Under the pieces are notes generated by a model that searched no databases, was not told the DNA's origin, and worked only from the letters and a program-made list of their open reading frames with translations. Positions 22,468 to 25,978 of a DNA stretch of 25,978 bases are shown in pieces (positions within the stretch are counted from its first letter, which is position 1; each line of letters begins with the position of its first letter). Made by a program: the position numbers and the translations under genes. The DNA comes from Akkermansiaceae bacterium UBA2381 (GTDB taxonomy: Bacteria; Verrucomicrobiota; Verrucomicrobiia; Verrucomicrobiales; DEV007): the NCBI GenBank assembly GCA_002344215.1, contig DDSV01000040.1, positions 6,958 through 32,935 of the forward strand. The letters are read 5' to 3'.

Positions 22468-22537
22468 TCTCGACTCGAACACAGACTGGGACAAGCCACA
22501 GATCGGGGAAGACGAGGAGGATTGACGTGCCTCCGTC

Positions 22538-22579
22538 GGGGCGGTGGCCGGTGTGCGGTGGCTATATCCGGACCGCCCC
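22538..22579. terminator. Strong hairpin downstream of the flavoenzyme pair
   Basis: GGGGCGGT (22538-22545) pairs with ACCGCCCC (22572-22579). Four more base pairs (CCGG/CCGG) follow inside after a 2-base bulge. There is no T-tract on either side, so it would be a factor-assisted or bidirectional terminator, or another kind of transcript end. It separates the flavoenzyme genes from the small genes that follow. Confidence 0.45.
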
Positions 22580-22595
22580 AAAGGAGTTCTATGAC

Positions 22596-23048
22596 TTATA
22601 AAAGCAGAAAAAGGGCTTGACCGCGACTACGCGTAAGCGCTTCTAAGATAAAGTCGCGGGGGACGTTTTCAAGTTTGGCCGATCGAGGAAACTTGGCGCT
22701 GACCTGGGCACTGTCCCAAACGTCACGCGCTGAGCCGGTCCATGGAGGCAGGGAGGTGGAGGGGCGGTAGTAGGAGAACTGAAACGGTTTCATGCTCCGA
22801 TTCTGAAGGATCGGCAAACACTTTCGATCCCAATAGGCCGGTCTAAAGGGATCACGCATGTCGGTGAAGCGTTCATTTAATGGAACCTCCAGACCGATTT
22901 CGGCCATGTTTCCGATTTGAATCGGCCAAAGCTTTCCACGGTTTCCTGGAATCGTTTTAGAAGCGCAATTGAACAAACTCGGCGATTTGGCATCGGAGAC
23001 AGATGAGAGCAGACCGGCTTTCCAAGAGATGATTGTACAGTTTGGCAT
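22596..23048 (-). CDS. Hypothetical protein
   Basis: An uninterrupted 150-residue frame with no recognised domain. The ATG at 23048 has a GAGG six bases upstream, a fair ribosome site. An internal ATG at 22907 gives a 103-residue version. That part (IGLEVPLNERFTDMRD, AYWDRKCLPILQNRS, FQFSYYRPSTSLPPW) looks more protein-like than the first 47 residues, which overlap a competing plus-strand frame (22969-23145). It is convergent with the flavoenzyme pair and divergent from the coiled-coil gene. Confidence 0.33.
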   Translation of the reverse strand: MPNCTIISWKAGLLSSVSDAKSPSLFNCASKTIPGNRGKLWPIQIGNMAEIGLEVPLNERFTDMRDPFRPAYWDRKCLPILQNRSMKPFQFSYYRPSTSLPPWTGSARDVWDSAQVSAKFPRSAKLENVPRDFILEALTRSRGQALFLLL

Positions 23049-23145
23049 CGACGCCTCACGGCCCCTGATGAAATATCACCGGAGCGAGCGAGAGATTAAT
23101 CCCCTCTTTCAAGTCCCTCTCACAGACTGGACCGGACCCAGTTAA
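22969..23145 (+). CDS. Possible short ORF or gene remnant before the coiled-coil gene
   Basis: From TTG 22969 a 58-residue frame reads LGDLASETDESRPAFQEMIV, later SRPLMKYHRSEREINPLF and TDWTGPS. It stops 11 bases before the ATG of the coiled-coil gene. The frame stays open about 16 codons further upstream (PGIVLEAQ) to a TGA near 22917. Composition and residue pattern look real, and position suggests the end of an upstream gene. It overlaps the opposing hypothetical ORF, so at most one is likely to be genuine there. No family is recognised. Confidence 0.3.
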   Translation: MNKLGDLASETDESRPAFQEMIVQFGIDASRPLMKYHRSEREINPLFQVPLTDWTGPS

Positions 23146-23156
23146 TTCATTCGAAC

Positions 23157-23780
23157 ATGAAAGCAATTTTTCTGATCCTGCTGATCGCCATCGGCGGCTA
23201 TGTCATTTATTGGAAATTGGGATCCGGCCCTACACTCTCTACGGCGGAGGCCCGGCATGAGTTACTGCGTGCGGAGCTGGCTACCGCGGAGAAAACAAGG
23301 GGGGTCGAGCAGATCACTAAAGCCCCCACCTCAAAGACTGCAAAGCTGTCGACGGGCCATCTGACTTCGAGTGAATCTGTCGCGAATATGACGGGCGCAC
23401 CAGCTAACGAACCTGTTCATGTCTCTGCAGAAATGGTCACAGCAAGAGCCCACCAGGAAGTGATTGAGTTAAGATTGACAGAGCTTCGGGTGATCCACGA
23501 TCGCAATTTCCAAAAGTTGACTACACAGAGGCAGAAGTTGACGGAGGAATTGTCGAGGGCGAAGTTGAACAAGCACTTGCTGGAATCGAAAGCACGAGAG
23601 TTCGGGGTAAAGTTCTCGCAGGCGGACCCCGACGTGATTATCGAAAAGCACCAGGCACAGCTGGAACAGGTTTCGGCGCAAATCGCGGTGATCGAAGGAG
23701 AAGTGATCGCCATTGATGGCCGCCTTCAAGCGTTGAGCCGACGCTATAATGACGCTGTTGCGAAGGTGATGGCGGAGTGA
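23157..23780 (+). CDS. Membrane-anchored coiled-coil protein
   Basis: A single N-terminal membrane segment (AIFLILLIAIGGYVIYWKLG, residues 3-22) is followed by a Ser/Thr/Ala-rich linker to about residue 90. A long helical region then runs from about 95 to 205 (VIELRLTELRVIHDRNF, LTTQRQKLTEELSRAK, QLEQVSAQIAVIEGEV) with coiled-coil character. The N-terminal hydrophobic stretch is an uncleaved anchor or signal, so the coil probably lies in the periplasm. No conserved family is recognised. The next gene, 85 bases on, also encodes a single-TM protein on the same strand, and the two may be co-expressed. Confidence 0.6.
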   Translation: MKAIFLILLIAIGGYVIYWKLGSGPTLSTAEARHELLRAELATAEKTRGVEQITKAPTSKTAKLSTGHLTSSESVANMTGAPANEPVHVSAEMVTARAHQEVIELRLTELRVIHDRNFQKLTTQRQKLTEELSRAKLNKHLLESKAREFGVKFSQADPDVIIEKHQAQLEQVSAQIAVIEGEVIAIDGRLQALSRRYNDAVAKVMAE

Positions 23781-23865
23781 AGACGTTCTTCGCTGGAGCC
23801 GCCATGAATGGAATTCTCATTTCCGTTACCTTGACTGTTTAAACTTCATTCCCCACTTGAAGAGG

Positions 23866-24327
23866 ATGAAAAATAGAATCGGAATAATCGCACTGGTCGT
23901 CGGGATATTAGGTCTCGGGTGGGCAAGCATTAGCTACCTCTCTTATCTACGGAATATTGATTCCACGATCGTAGAGAATGAGGTGCGTCTAAAGGTGATG
24001 AAGATCCACGATTGGGCGGAGTCTGAGATCGTTGCCCTGAAGAACGATGAGATGGTCGATGCTTCGGATCTGGACCTGCCACTGATATCGATAGGACTCT
24101 ATTGCTCCGGTCTTCGGGTTTTAGTGATGTCCACTGATTTCGATGACTCGGGGAATCAGGCCTCGGGAGCGGTGATAGAGCTAGTGAGTGACCTTGAGCA
24201 GCTTGAGGTGAATTGGATCAACGCCGCAAAAATGACTGACGCGGATTTGAAAGCCAGAGGGGTGCTTGAAAGAGGATATCTCTCGATAATAGATCAGGCT
24301 GGGAGAGTGCTGGAGTTGATGGAGTGA
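23866..24327 (+). CDS. Single-TM hypothetical protein
   Basis: The ATG at 23866 is preferred (MKNRIGIIALVVGILGLGWA), although the purine-rich GAAGAGG sits directly against it. A TTG at 23857 would add three residues. Residues 6-28 form one membrane segment; the rest is a soluble acidic domain of about 125 residues with alternating helices and strands (LKVMKIHDWAESEIVALKND, LISIGLYCSGLRVLVMSTDF, VIELVSDLEQLEVNWINAAK, then GYLSIIDQAGRVLELME). I do not recognise the family. Length and membrane anchoring resemble its upstream neighbour. Confidence 0.55.
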   Translation: MKNRIGIIALVVGILGLGWASISYLSYLRNIDSTIVENEVRLKVMKIHDWAESEIVALKNDEMVDASDLDLPLISIGLYCSGLRVLVMSTDFDDSGNQASGAVIELVSDLEQLEVNWINAAKMTDADLKARGVLERGYLSIIDQAGRVLELME

Positions 24328-24699
24328 ACGTGACGTGCTTCTCAACTTGCCTCAGTCCTACCATAGTGTAACCGCACTCCCTTGGCGATTCCCCTGATCG
24401 ACGCGTCCAAGCCTGTGCCTGTAAATTCTTTCAAACGTGCTGCAGGTCGCCTTTTCGTCTCCGCAGTCTCACTCGTCTGACGACACTCGCCTTCCCGATG
24501 TGGTCGATCAGGACGCCTGCAACGCGAGCAGCATCGCCGGCACCGGGCATCAGCTTTCAATCTGTCTCGTGGCTCCGACCTGTCTGGCAGCTTTGTATTT
24601 CGTCGCATAGCTGCCCGGCTGATCCCGCAAAACGCCCCCACTCGACCTCAAATGCACAGGCCCTCGGAGACCGCATGGACGTCGCCAGCGGAACCGAGG
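24328..24699. other. No recognisable gene
   Basis: No frame in this stretch is convincing on either strand. A plus-strand frame at about 24440-24605 reads DVVDQDACNASSIAGTGHQL but has no start or known motif. A minus-strand frame (24342-24641) is Arg/Cys-rich like antisense code. The stretch may hold the badly decayed N-terminal part of the kinase pseudogene that follows. Confidence 0.35.
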
Positions 24700-25397
24700 T
24701 GGCGAACGTGACCACTAAGTCAGTGGCATCGCGATCAATGTACGCGGCTGTCCACCCAGGGGTCGCGCCCGGGCGGCTCTGTCCCTTCCGTCGTTCAAAT
24801 TGAGCGCATCCAGCGGTACATGGCCTGCATGAACCGGCTGATGGGAGACCTCGTCGATGAGACCAGCCTCGACACGGGCAAACTCGCCGGGAAACCTCAT
24901 CCCGGTGACATTGCCGAGTTGATTTCCGAAGCGGTCATCCCCTTCGCACAGGCTGCCGAGGAGAGGGGGTCTCTTTCAAATTCGAGGCCCGTGGTCAGGC
25001 GCTGCCCGCCCTTTTCTATTCTGAACGGATGTTCCAGGTGATGACGAATTTAATCGCGAACGCGATCCGTTTCACCCCGTGCGGCGGCACCGTCACCCTC
25101 GAGGCCGCGCAGGTGGGCGGCGATCTCCGTATCACCGTATCGGATACGGGCGAGGGCATCGCCGAAGACATGCGCGAGGCGATTTTCGAACGCTTCCGGC
25201 AGATGGGAAAGAACGATCAGGGCGGGCTGGGTCTCGGCCTCTATATTTCCAAGTGTCTCGTGAAGGCCCAGGGCGGGCACATCTGGGTCGAGGAAAACCC
25301 GATGGGCCCCGGCAGCGTCTTCCACGTCACCATTCCCGCTATTGGGGATAGAGGGTTGACTCGCCCCGCTATCTCGGCATTCTCTCCTCGCGTATGA
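24700..25397 (+). pseudogene. Frameshifted sensor histidine kinase (HATPase_c end)
   Basis: The second dimerisation helix is seen at 24800-24960 (IERIQRYMACMNRLMGDLVD, SLDTGKL, DIAELISEAVIPFAQAAEER). The frame is then lost at the G run 24965-24969. Restoring one G gives EERGVSFKFEARGQALP and runs into the ATPase domain in the next frame: N box MTNLIANAIRFTPCGG, G1 DTGEGI, F box FERFRQMGK, G2 GGLGLGLYISKCLV, end GSVFHVTIP. Upstream, a degenerate SGIAINV near 24720 hints at the helix after the phospho-accepting His, but no intact H box is visible and several further shifts are needed. The ATPase domain itself is well kept. Neither frame alone could be a kinase. Confidence 0.7.
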
Positions 25398-25978
25398 AAG
25401 GTAGAGGGCCTGTAGACTCCCTCTTAGAGAACTCCAGACCCTCCTGAAGGGAGATCGTCACCGAAGGCGGTCCGAGTTACGATCCCACTCCGGAGCCGAG
25501 AATACGGAAGGGGAACGGACGCTGCGAGACAATTCTCACACTTATTGCGCGGCCACGACCTTAGCTCCACGACGGACCGTTTCCACGTCGCGATTCTCCT
25601 CGCAAACCAAGCCCGTTGGAACTGGGTGAATCCATGAGGGAATGAGTCCGGATCTATGGAAGTCTCCTCTCAACAACACCCGTGGACGGGTTGGAAGTCA
25701 AAAAGCATCCAACGGTTCACATTCACGTGGGTGACACTACGAGGCCGGAAGCAAGAAGCACCGGGCTACCGCCGACTCAGTAATCTTCGGCGGGCAAGCC
25801 TCTGCTCGACAGGGCGACGTGTATCCATCCTTGCGACGCCACCCAAGGTGCCTGCTAGCGCCGTCTACACAATTGCCTGCGGCCAGGTGACGCCAAGAGT
25901 CGCCGGGTTTCGGGGAGGGTTCTCCCCTGTCACCGCTTTGAACCCTCTACCCGCCACACGCCGCGCGGCTCGTGGGGG
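25398..25978. other. Gene-free structured region at window edge
   Basis: No known gene is visible. Inverted repeats are dense: AGAGGG/CCCTCT (25401-25422), GTTGGA/TCCAAC (about 25688-25711), CCGCCGA/TCGGCGG (about 25767-25791), and GGTGAC/GTCACC enclosing GGGGAG-GGTT-CTCCCC (about 25883-25932). GCCGCGCGGC lies near 25960. Such nested stems suggest a structured RNA, for instance the 5' part of a group II intron whose RT gene would lie beyond the window, but I see no decisive intron signature. One plus frame from ATG 25654 stays open to the edge (108 codons); its Arg/Ser-rich composition does not look like a conserved protein. Confidence 0.35.

Noticed and set aside
23469..23729. 86-residue minus-strand frame
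   Set aside because: Antisense of the coiled-coil gene; Leu/Arg/Phe-rich pattern expected from complementing Glu/Lys codons.
25654..25978. Open frame running to the window edge
   Set aside because: Low-complexity Arg/Ser/Pro composition over structured DNA and no known motif; kept only as a note in the region entry.

Overview
The window looks like a chromosomal segment from a GC-rich Verrucomicrobiota (Verrucomicrobiales-like) or closely related PVC bacterium. The evidence is gene content, not a marker gene: a secreted protein joining a planctomycete-type cytochrome c motif to a SUMF1/FGE-like domain, a DUF1080 protein with a coiled-coil front half, and two tandem secreted nucleotide-pyrophosphatase-like proteins. 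No rRNA, tRNA or CRISPR array was recognised.

Layout. 0-0.7 kb: intergenic DNA and an N-terminally abnormal GNAT acetyltransferase. 0.7-3.7 kb (minus): cytochrome c/SUMF1 protein and coiled-coil/DUF1080 protein. 3.9-5.6 kb (plus): secreted M14-type zinc carboxypeptidase. 6.2-8.8 kb (plus): an 871-residue CPA2 antiporter carrying RCK (TrkA-N), CBS-pair and PTS EIIA modules in one chain. 9.1-11.1 kb: gene decay, with an IS3-family element that has lost its orfA end lying inside a frameshifted gene. 11.1-11.8 kb (plus): SAM methyltransferase. 11.9-15.8 kb (minus): MgtC/DUF4010 membrane protein and two overlapping phosphodiesterase/pyrophosphatase genes. 16.4-19.4 kb (minus): a compact operon marR - clc chloride channel/transporter - unknown three-TM protein, with a perfect palindromic operator candidate in front of marR. 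19.4-20.4 kb: mostly gene relics, including the C-terminal end of a histidine kinase. 20.4-22.5 kb (plus): old yellow enzyme plus a luciferase-like flavin monooxygenase broken by a +1 shift. 22.6-24.3 kb: small, mostly unknown proteins, two of them membrane-anchored. 24.7-25.4 kb: frameshifted histidine kinase. 25.4-26 kb: no recognisable gene, many inverted repeats, and one frame left open at the window edge.

How it fits together. The best-supported units are the marR-clc-orf261 operon, the overlapping phosphodiesterase pair and the overlapping flavoenzyme pair. Ion homeostasis is a recurring theme (antiporter, ClC, MgtC-like protein), but these genes are separated and I infer no shared regulation. 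The most unusual objects are the four-module antiporter, the ClC with a replaced internal glutamate and a private MarR operator, and the structured tail of the window. Between the intact blocks the DNA is rich in relics: frameshifts, truncated genes and a partial IS.
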